This document shows, piece by piece, positions 24,125 to 33,548 of a stretch of DNA of 42,480 nucleotides. Under the pieces are notes generated by a model. That model made no database searches and was not told where the DNA came from. It was given only the letters and a program-made list of their open reading frames with translations. Source of the stretch: an uncultured Bacteroidales bacterium. GTDB lineage: Bacteria > Bacteroidota > Bacteroidia > Bacteroidales > Bacteroidaceae. Location: contig CADCDP010000025.1 of the NCBI GenBank assembly GCA_902800305.1, forward strand, positions 1 through 42,480, read 5' to 3'. The position numbers and the translations under genes were made by a program. Within the stretch, counting starts at the first letter, position 1, and each line of letters opens with the position of its first letter.

Positions 24125-24715
24125 ATGAAAATACTGAAAATCGCATCGCTGCCCTTGCTGGTAGCACTAACTATGGCTTGCAAAGGCGAGCAAAAACCTC
24201 CTGTTGAAGAACGAGTGATAGAGGACACCGACCCCACGACGGGCATCATCACACTCAGAGATTACGAAATGTCCGACACCATCACGATAGGTGGAAAACT
24301 CTACCACTACACCTATTGGTTCGAGCATGTCGATTCGATGCCCGTTGTCATCAATCCGCAAGGATTGGAGTACAAGGAGAGTCGTGTTCGTATCGACATT
24401 ATGCGCGACAGCACTCATATCTTCAAGAAGACGTTCTACAAGAACAACTTCCGCGACATGGTGCCAGCCGACTTCTTGAAGACCTCAACGATGGTGGGTG
24501 TCAACTACAACTTCACCAAACGTGACGAAGACCGTTCAGCCTTCTTCTTCATCGTCACCGTGGGCGACCCCGACGAGACATCCGACATGGCTTATCCGCT
24601 CGAACTGAAGGTAGCCACCGATGGCACTTATTCCCTACAGAAAGCTGAGAACTTGGAGACAGAGCCGCTCCATCCTGGCATGAATGTGGAGCCAAGAGAG
24701 GATGCAGAGATATAA
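24125..24715 (+). CDS. Lipoprotein, DUF4738-like
   Basis: This 196-residue protein has a lipoprotein signal peptide (MKILKIASLPLLVALTMAC, acceptor Cys19). The mature part reads GIITLRDYEMSDTITIGGKLYHYT, then beta-rich segments with RVRIDIMRDSTHIFKKTFYKN, features I associate with the DUF4738 family of Bacteroidales. No function is known to me; placement in the outer or inner membrane by a lipid anchor is likely. Single gene with its own promoter-like element and a terminator shared with the convergent gene downstream. Confidence 0.75.
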   Translation: MKILKIASLPLLVALTMACKGEQKPPVEERVIEDTDPTTGIITLRDYEMSDTITIGGKLYHYTYWFEHVDSMPVVINPQGLEYKESRVRIDIMRDSTHIFKKTFYKNNFRDMVPADFLKTSTMVGVNYNFTKRDEDRSAFFFIVTVGDPDETSDMAYPLELKVATDGTYSLQKAENLETEPLHPGMNVEPREDAEI

Positions 24716-24740
24716 AAGGATGAATGATGTACGATGTAAC

Positions 24741-24774
24741 AAAAAGGGCACTTCCATCCCGAAGCGCCCTTTTT
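24741..24774. terminator. Bidirectional terminator
   Basis: AAAAAGGGC (24741-24749) pairs with GCCCTTTTT (24766-24774) and lies between two convergent genes; the arm sequence provides T-runs in both directions. Confidence 0.85.
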
Positions 24775-24793
24775 GTTGTTATTTCGTTTCATT

Positions 24794-25624
24794 TTACTTC
24801 ACAAGCACCTTCATCGTTGTGCCGTCAGCATACTTCACGATGTTGATGCCCTTCTGAGGAGCGGAGAGCTTGACACCATCAAACGTGTAGTAACCTGCGA
24901 TAGGCATGGTGAAAGACTTTACATCCTTCACAGCCACCACCTCTTCATAGGCTTTGGTTGCATCTTCCAGTTCGTCGGCTGGCAGGTTGTCGTAGGTATA
25001 GACATCCATGTAGAATACGTGGACACCGCCAGAAGCAAGTGTCACAGACAAAAGTTCGCCAACAGGAACTTCATAGATGCTTGGCCAACGGCTGTTGGTG
25101 TAGTTGGAACCACCCACACCCTGATAGATCATGAGATACTCGCCAGCAGCGACGCTCTCACGAGAGAAAGTGAAAGTAGGACGAGCCATGAAGTAAGCAC
25201 CGAGGTCGCCATTGATGTAAATGAAGAGACAAGATGCGTTGTTCGCATTGGGAGGGCAATTGATGTTCATGCCAGGGAACACATTGGCGAAGTCTTCCAC
25301 ATAGCCATATCCATTCGCATTGCGGTCGTGGAGTGTGGCAGGGTCAACAATGGTGTCGGAAGCCACATTGAGCGTGGCACGGCCTCGACCACCATCCCAG
25401 CTCCAGCAAGAGGGAGCATAGTTAGCTGTAGCACCCGAAAGGTCAGTACCGTCGGCAGCCTGACTATTTTCGAACTCTTCCGCTGAATAAACCAAAGAAT
25501 CGCCCTCTTCTGTGATGATGTAGCAAGATTCAATCACCTTACCCTGGATAATGTTCTTCTGGGCATCCGACAAGTGGACAAAATCCCAGTCGTGTACAGG
25601 ATTGCCGTCGCCATCCTCTACCAC
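24794..25624 (-). pseudogene. 5'-truncated paralogue of the neighbouring secreted protein
   Basis: The open frame gives about 276 residues (GTG at 25624) with no signal peptide. It aligns in layout with the C-terminal ~280 residues of the 702-aa protein next door: HDWDF against HNWDF at the start, VYTYDNLP against IFTYENLP near the end, and an almost identical tail, LSAPQKGINIVKYADG. Upstream, the frame is open to a stop at 25666-25664 with no ATG, yet a good promoter sits at 25674-25704. The simplest reading is a tandem duplication followed by deletion of the 5' half, leaving promoter and 3' half. A shortened cytoplasmic product is possible but would not be exported. Confidence 0.65.
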
Positions 25625-25673
25625 AGCGGCCTTACGACAGTAGAAAAGGGGATGTCCTTTTTCTTATCGGGTG

Positions 25674-25704
25674 CAAAGTAACGCTTTTTATTTATCATGG
25701 CAAA
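25674..25704 (-). promoter_or_regulatory. Promoter retained upstream of the truncated gene
   Basis: On the minus strand TTTG (25704-25701), 19 nt, TTACTTTG (25681-25674), one mismatch to TAnnTTTG. Transcription would begin near 25667, only about 43 nt before the truncated reading frame. Confidence 0.6.
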
Positions 25705-25713
25705 ATAAAGGAA

Positions 25714-25757
25714 CAAAAAAAGAGGTTGTGACAGCATTCTTTGTCGCCACAACCTCT
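25714..25757 (-). terminator. Terminator of the 702-aa secreted protein gene
   Basis: AGAGGTTGTG and CACAACCTCT (25721-25730 with 25748-25757) form a 10-bp stem; on the minus strand it is followed by a run of T (25720-25714). Confidence 0.88.
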
Positions 25758-25787
25758 AAATATGTGATAGAGATTCCAATCAATCCA

Positions 25788-27896
25788 TTACTTTACAAAG
25801 AGCTTCTTCACAGAACCGTCTGCATACTTCACGATGTTGATACCCTTCTGTGGTGCAGAAACTTTAACACCATTGAGTGTGTAATAAGCATTTACTTGGG
25901 TTGAAGTCGTCATACTTGAGATGGCATCTGGCATTTCAGGCAAATTCTCGTAGGTGAAGATGTCGATAGCGTAAACGTAAACGCCGTTTCCAATCGAAAT
26001 GGTGCAATCGGCGTCTGGGTCGAGATATTGAGTGACGGTTGTGCCTGTGTTGGTGCTAACCATCACGTATTCGCCGTAGGTGACGGGCTTCACAACGATG
26101 GTGCCACGGCTCATAAAGTAAAGTCCGCTCTGGTCGGTGAAGATGGCCATCGTGCTGTACTTGGGATGGTCGTTATCCACATCGAGGCCTTTGAACAGTC
26201 CTGTCTCTTCTTCTGCATAAACGGAGCTTTCCACGTTTTCGGTGGGATTGCCTTCCTCATCCAGTTCGTAGGTGGGAATCCATGTTCTCCAGTGGCGGGC
26301 GGCATTGCGGCTATCGCTTCCGTCCCAACCGAAATAGAGAGGCACTTTCTCTATCTTGTCTTGGTCTTCTTCTGGAATCTCTTCGTTGGCTTCCTGCTCT
26401 ACGGTGTAGGTGCGGATTTCGTTGCCGTCGTCGTCATAAACAGCATAGTGGTCGATGACATTCTCGTTAATCATGTCGAGCACCTCTTGTGTCAGGTTAC
26501 GGAAATCCCAGTTGTGGTCTTCGCTCTGTGCGTTCCCTGCTTCTTTCAGCTGCATGTCGATGCCCTGTGCTGCCACTTCGTCGAGGGTTGTTTCGCCATT
26601 GGCATATCCTTCGACCTTCACGGTGACTTTGATGGAGGTGGCAGAAGAGATGGTTTCACCGATGCCTGTGTTAGGTTCCAGTTCCATATAGACACCTTCG
26701 CTGTTCTCGACGATGAACTGGTAGTCTTCGCCACAAAGGGTGTTGTTGTCCCAACTAATCGTGTAGATGCGCTCCAGACCGCTGATGCCCGAAAGGGAGA
26801 GTGTGGGACCATTCAGCTGAATGACACCAATGGGTACGTTGATGGTCACGATGTTGGAAACGGTTTCAAGCTCGGAAACAGATGCTGCTTTCACGACCAC
26901 GATGCCATCGCCGTCTTCGTCGGCAGCGGCATATACGTCGATGTAACCATCTTCGGGATTGTATTCATAGTCGCCGTAAGTGCCCACTTCTGCCACGAGG
27001 TCGGTGTCGAGCACTCGCTTATAGACGGCAACGGAGTCGATAGCGACCTGATTACCTTCTTCGTCTTCTCCATAGACATAGTCGTAGTGGTCTATCTCGT
27101 CGGTGTCTTTCAAGAACACGGGGTCGGAACCATCGAGCGAATAGAAGGTGCGCACGGCTGAGCCAAAGGTGGATTCGCCAGCCTTGAACTCCAGTCGGCG
27201 AGAGTCGCCATTCACTCCGACAATCCGAAGTGCTGGAGAGGAAACGGCTTCGGCGTCGTTCTTGTCAGACCAAATCTGGAAACGATAAATGACATTAGGT
27301 GTCTTACCGTTAAACTTAGCGTACATGGTGCCAGCATTGATGACTTTGAAGTAGCGATAGGTGTCAGCAGAACCTTCTTCGGCCAACTCTTGAAGTTCAT
27401 GGATGGAGCCAGAAATGGGCTCCACGATGAGGGGGTCAACAAAAGTGTCTGCCCAACCGGTGTTGCCATTGCAAGCGTTTGAGTTGACGACAAATTGTGT
27501 AGAGTCTTGGTTGGAGATGTCGAACGTAAGAATCTGTCCCTCACGAAGGTCTTTAATGGCAATCCAACGTTCATTTCCTGTGGAACGGAGTCCTGTGCCT
27601 GGAACCAGGTGCATCTGGTCTTTCATCGTGTGAACAGACAAAAACTCCAACCCTTCGTTGGTGACTTTTGTCATCACGTTGTTATTGACTTTGAAGTCGT
27701 CATCTCCACCGAACTGGAGGTCTTCACTTGGCACGATTGCTTTGCCGTTCACAAAGCCTTCTCGGAAGTTCACGTCCTTTTCCAAACGATAGCCCAACTG
27801 GTCGAGGACTGCGTTTTCTTCGGTCATTGTCTGTGCTTTCAATGCTGATGGCAGCACTAACAAGGACGATAAAACTAAAGCGTAAATTTTTCTCAT
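25788..27896 (-). CDS. Large secreted/surface protein with Prevotella-type C-terminal tail
   Basis: This 702-residue protein starts with a signal peptide (MRKIYALVLSSLLVLPSALKAQ) and is acidic and beta-rich. A segment near residue 250 (TFYSLDGSDPVF) resembles chitobiase/Ig-like modules, and a second part begins at HNWDFRNL (~residue 465). The last ~30 residues, YYTLNGVKVSAPQKGINIVKYAD... ending in KKLFVK, look like the C-terminal tails of Prevotella surface proteins, possibly type IX secretion signals; that is inference. The same tail occurs in the truncated copy downstream. It follows the zinc-ribbon gene by about 50 nt. No enzymatic motif was seen. Confidence 0.8.
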   Translation of the reverse strand: MRKIYALVLSSLLVLPSALKAQTMTEENAVLDQLGYRLEKDVNFREGFVNGKAIVPSEDLQFGGDDDFKVNNNVMTKVTNEGLEFLSVHTMKDQMHLVPGTGLRSTGNERWIAIKDLREGQILTFDISNQDSTQFVVNSNACNGNTGWADTFVDPLIVEPISGSIHELQELAEEGSADTYRYFKVINAGTMYAKFNGKTPNVIYRFQIWSDKNDAEAVSSPALRIVGVNGDSRRLEFKAGESTFGSAVRTFYSLDGSDPVFLKDTDEIDHYDYVYGEDEEGNQVAIDSVAVYKRVLDTDLVAEVGTYGDYEYNPEDGYIDVYAAADEDGDGIVVVKAASVSELETVSNIVTINVPIGVIQLNGPTLSLSGISGLERIYTISWDNNTLCGEDYQFIVENSEGVYMELEPNTGIGETISSATSIKVTVKVEGYANGETTLDEVAAQGIDMQLKEAGNAQSEDHNWDFRNLTQEVLDMINENVIDHYAVYDDDGNEIRTYTVEQEANEEIPEEDQDKIEKVPLYFGWDGSDSRNAARHWRTWIPTYELDEEGNPTENVESSVYAEEETGLFKGLDVDNDHPKYSTMAIFTDQSGLYFMSRGTIVVKPVTYGEYVMVSTNTGTTVTQYLDPDADCTISIGNGVYVYAIDIFTYENLPEMPDAISSMTTSTQVNAYYTLNGVKVSAPQKGINIVKYADGSVKKLFVK

Positions 27897-27945
27897 AAAG
27901 TTGAATAAGTTTTAAGTTTTTATGTTTTTAAGTTTGTACTTTTAC

Positions 27946-29058
27946 TTACTGCTTCAAGACTAGCGAGGTAATCTTCATGGATTCGTTCAACACAGCTGTT
28001 CCTGAAAAGTGTTTTACACTGGAAGGCACTGGCTTCTCTTCGGATTCTTCTCCATCGGTGTTGAGCAAGGCGGTTGCATCGGCAGTGTAGGTCGCTTCAT
28101 CAAGAGAGAACTGGACATTGTACATGCTTCTGCCTGCTATTTCCACCTTCGCAATCTGAGTGTCTTTGACATCGAAGACAATCACTCGATTGGATGAGTT
28201 GACACGATCCATATAGGCATAGATGTCTTCTTCGGTGGCATCGGTCTTGCCAATGTAAGAACTAATTTTACGGGCAAGTGTAACGGATATGGCATCCTTA
28301 TCGTTGCTGGCAATGGCATCAAAGTGATTCTGTAGCGTTCCCTTTATCGATACCTTCTCTTCGACTGTGACCTCCTGTTTATCAAAGTCTGACAGTTTCT
28401 TCTGAATTTCCTCTATATGGCGACCCATGGGGAATTGTCTGAGATACTGTTCGTACTTCTCACGTGTGTTGGAGGCAATGGCCTCTTCATAGACGAAGGA
28501 TTCCATTCTCTCCTGTGCTTGGGTACGGAAAAATCCGTCGGGATGCAAATCCAGAAAATGGCGAAATGCATCCTTCGTGTTCTGTCCATCCGCTGTCTGC
28601 CAATCAGCTTGTTCAGTGAAAAAGCGGTCGCTGAGTTCTTTCAATTGGGAGAAGTGGTAGGCATCCGAATTGTAGGTGTCGAAATATACATTCAACGCTT
28701 CACCCAGCGAATCTACATTGTTTTCTTGAGCGTAGCGTGTGATGGTGTTGTAGGCAACGCGTTCGTCAGTGTCATTCCCTCCACGGAAGAAAAGATACCA
28801 ACCAGCCAAAGCCGCAAGCGCGACAATCAAAAGACTAACTGTGAGAATGGTACAACCAGCACGTTTTTTCCCATCTTTCTTTTGTGAAGTGGGAGAATTG
28901 TCAAGGTTCGCAGCATGAAGAGCTGCCAAATTGGTTGGTTGTGGATTTCCAGCTTTAAGCTGAGCCACGTATTCACGGATAGGGTATCCGCATTTAGGAC
29001 ATGAAGCGGCTTGTTCACTCACTTCGGAGCCGCACTCTGGACATTTTATCAGTGCCAT
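27946..29058 (-). CDS. Zinc-ribbon membrane protein of unknown function
   Basis: This 370-residue protein opens with a zinc ribbon (C6-x2-C9 and C20-x2-C23), then a low-complexity linker, a lysine-rich stop and one membrane helix (about 69-91). The C-terminal ~275 residues are outside the cytoplasm and include a helical repeat-like part (residues ~100-230) and a beta-rich end. Such layouts occur in bacterial envelope sensors or scaffolds, but I cannot assign a function. It lies 38 nt after the small membrane protein gene and 49 nt before the 702-aa secreted protein gene, suggesting one transcription unit. Confidence 0.75.
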   Translation of the reverse strand: MALIKCPECGSEVSEQAASCPKCGYPIREYVAQLKAGNPQPTNLAALHAANLDNSPTSQKKDGKKRAGCTILTVSLLIVALAALAGWYLFFRGGNDTDERVAYNTITRYAQENNVDSLGEALNVYFDTYNSDAYHFSQLKELSDRFFTEQADWQTADGQNTKDAFRHFLDLHPDGFFRTQAQERMESFVYEEAIASNTREKYEQYLRQFPMGRHIEEIQKKLSDFDKQEVTVEEKVSIKGTLQNHFDAIASNDKDAISVTLARKISSYIGKTDATEEDIYAYMDRVNSSNRVIVFDVKDTQIAKVEIAGRSMYNVQFSLDEATYTADATALLNTDGEESEEKPVPSSVKHFSGTAVLNESMKITSLVLKQ

Positions 29059-29096
29059 ATTTAATTAACGAATCAATGAATTTACTAAACCTTTAT

Positions 29097-29576
29097 TTAT
29101 ATATGTATAGTTGTATCTGGAGTCACGTCTTCTAGCTTATCGTCCTGTAGCACATTCACGTGCAGTAAGGCCGAGTCTGGTATAATAAGATTTGATTTTA
29201 GAGAATCCTGTTGAGTCGTTTCCCCAGGGATAGCCTCTGCAGTCTTTTTGTTTTGACTTTCTTCGACGATTCTTTCATCTTGGATGGTATCACCAGTTCC
29301 TTCAAAAGCATGCATCACGGGACGTGTCTTTTTATCGAAAAAGATAGTACCCAACGCAGCAACGAAAGAAAACAGCAAATAAAAGGTGGTAAGGTTCTTC
29401 ACCCATTTGCTGTCGGATGGCCATCGCCACGAAACGATGAAATAGACACACGAAAACAGCAACCAGCCAATTCCGACCCATGTGAAGCCAAAGAGCAAAC
29501 ACTTGATAAGGATGCAGATAAATATGCTGATTGCTATAACCAATCCGAGGTCACTATAGGAGTTTCTGCGTTGCAT
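29097..29576 (-). CDS. Small membrane protein of unknown function
   Basis: This 159-residue protein has three predicted membrane helices (about 10-31, 34-50, 61-80) and a polar C-terminal tail of ~75 residues rich in D, E and T. No family recognised. It is the first gene of a minus-strand set with the zinc-ribbon and large secreted proteins. A TAATTTTG (-7-like) on the minus strand at 29622-29615 lies about 39 nt upstream, without a clear -33 box. Confidence 0.65.
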   Translation of the reverse strand: MQRRNSYSDLGLVIAISIFICILIKCLLFGFTWVGIGWLLFSCVYFIVSWRWPSDSKWVKNLTTFYLLFSFVAALGTIFFDKKTRPVMHAFEGTGDTIQDERIVEESQNKKTAEAIPGETTQQDSLKSNLIIPDSALLHVNVLQDDKLEDVTPDTTIHI

Positions 29577-29665
29577 TGATGCTTAAAATAAACCTTTTTG
29601 TAGGTTTTCTTTCGCAAAATTAGACATTCTTGGTGGAATAAAAGCATGTTAAGCAGAAAAATTGC

Positions 29666-29673
29666 TACCTTTG
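29666..29673 (+). promoter_or_regulatory. Promoter -7 box of the RsiV-like lipoprotein gene
   Basis: TACCTTTG matches the -7 consensus and puts transcription start near 29680, after an in-frame ATG at 29646 and before the ATG at 29709; this decides the start. No clear -33 TTTG. Confidence 0.5.
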
Positions 29674-29708
29674 CGCCCGAAAATCGAAAAAGAACAACAA
29701 AAAGTGAT

Positions 29709-30530
29709 ATGGCACATTACACAAATTTGTTTTTAGGAGCATTTTTTCTACTTCTCGTCATGTCGTGCAGTTCGAGCACCAAATGGAATGATTTGGAATT
29801 TTATAATGTGGAAAAATTGGAGCAGTTGACCGAAGCCCCCATCAAGGAGGATGAGGAAGAAGATGAGGAAGATTTTGCCCCCATACGAGAGAACAGCAAT
29901 CGGGAAATGGATGTGAAAGTAGATATGCAGTTCATCAAGTCCGACAACGAAGCGAATGAGAATGTCTGCAACCTCATCAATGGACAACTTATTGAGATTC
30001 TCTTGAAGCAATCAAGCGACTTATCCATTGAAGAAGCTGTGGAGCACTACATCGAGGATGTGAAAGCTGAGTTTCATGGTGATGAGGTGGCCAACATCTA
30101 TTACGACCATCTGACGGGGCGAGCCGAATACGGCAAGAAGAATGTTCTAAACTATCGTATGATGGAGGAAGTCTTTACTGGTGGTGCCCATCCTTGTACC
30201 ATCACCACGATTTTGCGATTCGATGCCATGACTGGCGAATATATCTCGCTTGACCAAGTTTTCCCGACATCCAACCAAATGACGCTACGGAACATGTTGC
30301 TCGACAAGTTGATGAAGGACAATGATGTACAGACAATAGACGAGTTACACGAAAAGGGCTTTCTGGAGATGATAGACATGTTTGTAAGTTCCAACTTTGC
30401 CCTACGTGAAGACAGCATTGAGTTCTACTACAACGAATATGACATCGCGCCCTACGCATACGGCCCCAGCACGATTTGTCTGGGGTACGAAGAGGTTAAA
30501 CCCATTATCAGCACAACTTTTGAAAAATAA
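29709..30530 (+). CDS. Lipoprotein with RsiV/DUF3298-like domain
   Basis: From the ATG at 29709 the 273-residue product starts MAHYTNLFLGAFFLLLVMSC, a lipoprotein signal with acceptor Cys20; the longer frame from 29646 would bury this signal and begin upstream of the likely promoter. An acidic stretch (EDEEEDEEDF) follows. The C-terminal part has the DUF3298/RsiV pattern: NYRMMEEVFTGGAHPC, TTILRFDAMTGEYISLDQVF, and the final FYYNEYDIAPYAYGPSTICL. In Bacillus RsiV this domain binds lysozyme; here it is a free lipoprotein, not an anti-sigma factor, so the role is unclear. It ends 8 nt from the convergent Lrp gene, with no terminator visible. Confidence 0.82.
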   Translation: MAHYTNLFLGAFFLLLVMSCSSSTKWNDLEFYNVEKLEQLTEAPIKEDEEEDEEDFAPIRENSNREMDVKVDMQFIKSDNEANENVCNLINGQLIEILLKQSSDLSIEEAVEHYIEDVKAEFHGDEVANIYYDHLTGRAEYGKKNVLNYRMMEEVFTGGAHPCTITTILRFDAMTGEYISLDQVFPTSNQMTLRNMLLDKLMKDNDVQTIDELHEKGFLEMIDMFVSSNFALREDSIEFYYNEYDIAPYAYGPSTICLGYEEVKPIISTTFEK

Positions 30531-30538
30531 GGACTTCT

Positions 30539-31012
30539 CTACAAAGGAAAGCCATACATCAGTTTCAGCGTGTCCATCACAAAGAAGGAACGCACTTGCG
30601 AGATATAGGGGAAATCGCCCAATTTATCCAAGATGAACTGTTGGTATTTCTGCATACTGCTGACACACACCTTCAGCAGATAGTCTCCGTCGCCAGAAAT
30701 GTTATAGCATTCCGTCACCTCGTTCCACGAGCCGACAGTTTCCTGAAAACTATTGGCTATCTGCTTGTTAATCTGTTTCATCGACACATTGCAGAACACC
30801 ATGAAGCCACGTTCCATCTTGTTGGCATCGAGCACGGCCACATAGCCTTTGATGTAGCCCATACGTTCCAAACGGCGTTGTCGTTCGTATGTGGGCGTGA
30901 TAGAGAGGTGAATTTTCATTGCCAGTTCTTTTGTCGTCAAGCGACTGTTTTCCTGCAAATAGCGAAGAATCTGGATGTCAATATCGTCAAGGTCGTGAAT
31001 TACGGTTTCCAT
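30539..31012 (-). CDS. Lrp/AsnC family transcriptional regulator
   Basis: This 157-residue DNA-binding protein has the Lrp/AsnC layout: an N-terminal winged helix-turn-helix (DLDDIDIQILRYLQENSRLT, then ELAMKIHLS...RQRRLERMGYIKGY) and a C-terminal RAM ligand-binding domain (VTECYNISGDGDYLLKVCV). These proteins form dimers and higher oligomers and sense amino acids. It overlaps the end of maf by 13 nt and so ends the minus-strand string. The ligand and targets cannot be inferred from sequence. Confidence 0.95.
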   Translation of the reverse strand: METVIHDLDDIDIQILRYLQENSRLTTKELAMKIHLSITPTYERQRRLERMGYIKGYVAVLDANKMERGFMVFCNVSMKQINKQIANSFQETVGSWNEVTECYNISGDGDYLLKVCVSSMQKYQQFILDKLGDFPYISQVRSFFVMDTLKLMYGFPL

Positions 31013-31587
31013 AAAAATTCCTTTTTAAGTTCTGTGTATAGTCGTTGGATGGGGAGACCCATCACATTAAAATAGGAACCCTCGATGCGTGTCACACCGA
31101 CAAAGCCAATCCATTCTTGAATGCCGTAAGCACCTGCTTTGTCAAAGGGTTGATAAGCATCCACGTAATAGGCGATTTCTTCGTCGGTCAAAGCTGCGAA
31201 AAAGACTTTCGATGTGGAGGCGAACTGCACCGTCTTTTCTTTCGTGACAATCGACACCCCCGTGATGACTTCGTGGGCATGGCCAGACAGTTCCCGAAGC
31301 ATGTGTATCGCCTCTTCCCTATTTCTCGGTTTTCCCAACACTTTGTTATTGTCATAAACAATAGTGTCAGCCGTGATAATCAGTTCGTCGTCTGCCATCG
31401 TCTGACGATAAGCCTCAGCCTTTTTCCCTGATATATAAATCGGTATTTCCTCGCCACGTAAGGTGTCAGGATAGCTTTCGTCAATGTCTTGTATCGTTCT
31501 CACCTTGAAGCTGATGCCTAATCCGCCCAGCAGTTCTTTCCGACGGGGGGAGTTGCTGGCGAGAATCACTTGATAGCCCTCTACCAT
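31000..31587 (-). CDS. maf: Maf family nucleotide pyrophosphatase
   Basis: Maf proteins hydrolyse non-canonical or dTTP/UTP nucleotides to monophosphates. The protein shows [14 protein letters not shown] at the N-terminus, [41 protein letters not shown] and [10 protein letters not shown], all family signatures. I chose the ATG at 31587 (195 residues, 7-nt overlap with the upstream phosphatase gene); the ATG at 31614 would add 9 residues and a 34-nt overlap, and cannot be excluded. It is translationally linked on both sides in a compact minus-strand cluster. Confidence 0.93.
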   Translation of the reverse strand: MVEGYQVILASNSPRRKELLGGLGISFKVRTIQDIDESYPDTLRGEEIPIYISGKKAEAYRQTMADDELIITADTIVYDNNKVLGKPRNREEAIHMLRELSGHAHEVITGVSIVTKEKTVQFASTSKVFFAALTDEEIAYYVDAYQPFDKAGAYGIQEWIGFVGVTRIEGSYFNVMGLPIQRLYTELKKEFLWKP

Positions 31588-32099
31588 CCGAAGGCTGTGC
31601 TGTTGTGCATCCATAAGTCTTGTGCTTTTAGAATCTGTTCAAGAATATCGCGACAGCACCCTTTCCCTCCGTCTTTATGAGAGATGTAGGTACATATCGC
31701 CTTAATCTCGGGAGCGGCATCGGCAGGACAACAAGGCAAACCGCAGGTGGTAAGTACTTCGTAGTCAGGAATATCGTCACCCACGTAGGCGATTTCCTCG
31801 TCCTTCAAGCCATATTTCTCCTTCAGTTCGTTGTATGTCTTGATTTTCACGGCTGCACCGAGCACCACATCCTTGAGTCCAAGCCCCTCGTATCGGATGC
31901 GCACCGCCTCCGTCTTTCCACCCGTGATGATGGCCAGAATGAGACCACACTTCACGGCGTGTTGCATAGCATAACCATCCTTGATGTTCACCGTGCGCAT
32001 AGGGTCGCCATTAGGATGCTGCGGAATCGTCTCACACGATAGAACCCCATCCACGTCGAAAAAAACGGCACGGATTTTTGTTAAATCATAGTTGATCAT
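31581..32099 (-). CDS. kdsC: HAD-superfamily phosphatase, KdsC-like
   Basis: This 172-residue HAD hydrolase has the catalytic DVDGVLS (D15 nucleophile, D17), the threonine-containing IITGGKTEA, and [11 protein letters not shown] for Mg2+ binding. It has no cap domain, as in KdsC (3-deoxy-D-manno-octulosonate 8-phosphate phosphatase), which releases KDO for the LPS core. The [15 protein letters not shown] segment fits KdsC-type tetramers. No kdsA or kdsB is nearby, so substrate is inferred from family. It overlaps the upstream dehydrogenase-like gene by 14 nt and maf by 7 nt. Confidence 0.88.
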   Translation of the reverse strand: MINYDLTKIRAVFFDVDGVLSCETIPQHPNGDPMRTVNIKDGYAMQHAVKCGLILAIITGGKTEAVRIRYEGLGLKDVVLGAAVKIKTYNELKEKYGLKDEEIAYVGDDIPDYEVLTTCGLPCCPADAAPEIKAICTYISHKDGGKGCCRDILEQILKAQDLWMHNSTAFGW

Positions 32100-32853
32100 C
32101 GTGAATACTTTGGCTTAAAAGTTGATATATTCTTTGTATATCGGGCGTTTCGGAAAGCAGTTGCAGATGCTTGTCCATCACGTTCTCATCCCACCGCACA
32201 GCAGGCCCCGTCTGTGCTTCCCTTGGCGACATTTTGTAAAGTTTTTTGGCGGTTTCCTCAATGAGCGGAAGCATCACGCTGAACGGAATACCCCCATGCG
32301 TCTCCAATAGTTTTGCGCCCAGCGCGAAACAGTGGTTAGCGAAATTACAGCAGAAGACCGCTGCTAAGTGTAGATATTTCCGATGCTCGCTATCCAACTC
32401 ATAGACAGTATCGGAAATAGATAAGGCCAGTTTCTTTAAGAATTGGGAATCGCCTTCTTCCTTTGCCTCAATAAAACAAGGTATCACACTAAAATCCACT
32501 TCTTTATTCTTCGAGAAGGTTTGCATCGGATAGAACACGCCTCGCCGCGCAGTGGGTAGTACATCCATTGGCATACTACCAGCCGTATGGACAAAGAGTT
32601 GTCCCTCACGCCCTTCTGCCAACGAGTGAGCAACCGATGGCAAAGCAGAGTCTTTCACCGAAAGAATGAACACATCTGCCTCTTTCTCCACAGCCGCCAC
32701 ATCAGTTGTATAGCCGCATTTCAACACTGCTGCTAAAGCCGATGCAGAAACTTCCGTGCGACTATACACTTGCACGACTTCATGCCCCGCACGAAACAAT
32801 GCCTTGCCTAAATTCGTAGCAAGATTACCTGCTCCAATTAAAACGACCCTCAT
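32086..32853 (-). CDS. DUF2520-domain Rossmann-fold protein (predicted dehydrogenase)
   Basis: This 255-residue protein starts [20 protein letters not shown], a dinucleotide-binding Rossmann fold with G-x-G-x-x-A, then [23 protein letters not shown] and FYPMQTFSK, and a helical C-terminal half with [13 protein letters not shown]. These fit the Rossmann-like/DUF2520 family, whose substrate is unknown to me. The frame extends to a TTG at 32862, but the ATG at 32853 gives the canonical start. Start lies 21 nt after the nitroreductase stop, across a TTTTCAA-type repeat; the end overlaps the kdsC-like gene. Confidence 0.87.
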   Translation of the reverse strand: MRVVLIGAGNLATNLGKALFRAGHEVVQVYSRTEVSASALAAVLKCGYTTDVAAVEKEADVFILSVKDSALPSVAHSLAEGREGQLFVHTAGSMPMDVLPTARRGVFYPMQTFSKNKEVDFSVIPCFIEAKEEGDSQFLKKLALSISDTVYELDSEHRKYLHLAAVFCCNFANHCFALGAKLLETHGGIPFSVMLPLIEETAKKLYKMSPREAQTGPAVRWDENVMDKHLQLLSETPDIQRIYQLLSQSIHDDQL

Positions 32854-32881
32854 ATATTTCAATTTTTCAACTTTTCAATTC
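32854..32881. repeat. Short-period TTTTCAA repeat
   Basis: About three imperfect copies of TTTTTCAACTTTTCAA fill the spacer between the DUF2520 gene and the nitroreductase. Similar in style to fillers elsewhere in the window but with its own unit. Confidence 0.5.
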
Positions 32882-33414
32882 TCTTCGGGGAAAGGCCCAA
32901 CATGTACATTCTCCCACTTCAACTTGTCCTCATCCTGTGGCTTGCGTTCGATGGCTGGATAACCGATGCCAACAACACATTCAGCCGTTAGATTTTCAGG
33001 GTATCGGAGCAAGAATCGGAGCACGTTGTCAGATGGTTCGCCATTTTCCATAAAGCGGTTACGAATCTGACACCAACAGGAACCAAGTCCAAGGTCTGCT
33101 GCCTGATACTGCATGGTAACTGCTGCAATCGAAGCATCCTCACACCACGCATCCGTCACATCCCTGTCGCCCAACACAACAACAGCCACTTTTGCCCCAG
33201 CGATAAATTGGCTGCCCATCGGTCGGCAAAGAGAAATCTTCTCCAACAAGTCCTTCTCGTCCACCACCACGAAATGCCATGCACGAGTGCCCTTACTGGT
33301 GGGTGACATCAACGCAGCACGAAGAATCGTCTGCAAGTCCTCAGCCTTGATGTCTTCGTCCGTAAACTTGCGTACACTACGGCGCTTTTGCACCAAATCT
33401 CTAAAGTTTTCCAT
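32875..33414 (-). CDS. Nitroreductase family protein
   Basis: This 179-residue protein is a small FMN-dependent nitroreductase-type enzyme: KRRSVRKFTDEDI near the N-terminus (FMN phosphate contact), AALMSPTSKGTRAWHFVVV, QYQAADLGLGSCWCQIRN and VVGIGYP at the end. Members reduce nitro groups, quinones or flavins with NAD(P)H; the substrate is unknown here. It is the first gene of the minus-strand cluster that ends in the Lrp regulator and is divergent from mltG across a 190-nt gap. Confidence 0.93.
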   Translation of the reverse strand: MENFRDLVQKRRSVRKFTDEDIKAEDLQTILRAALMSPTSKGTRAWHFVVVDEKDLLEKISLCRPMGSQFIAGAKVAVVVLGDRDVTDAWCEDASIAAVTMQYQAADLGLGSCWCQIRNRFMENGEPSDNVLRFLLRYPENLTAECVVGIGYPAIERKPQDEDKLKWENVHVGPFPEEN

Positions 33415-33548
33415 AACCTTTTCTATTTATCAAGTGATAATTTGCCGTAAAGTTACGAAAATTATTCCAAACGCTCTCAATATCCTGGTCTTTTTTTCTG
33501 CCATACTCCCTATTTTCGAGCCGAACTGCTGAAAACTTCGCAAAATTC

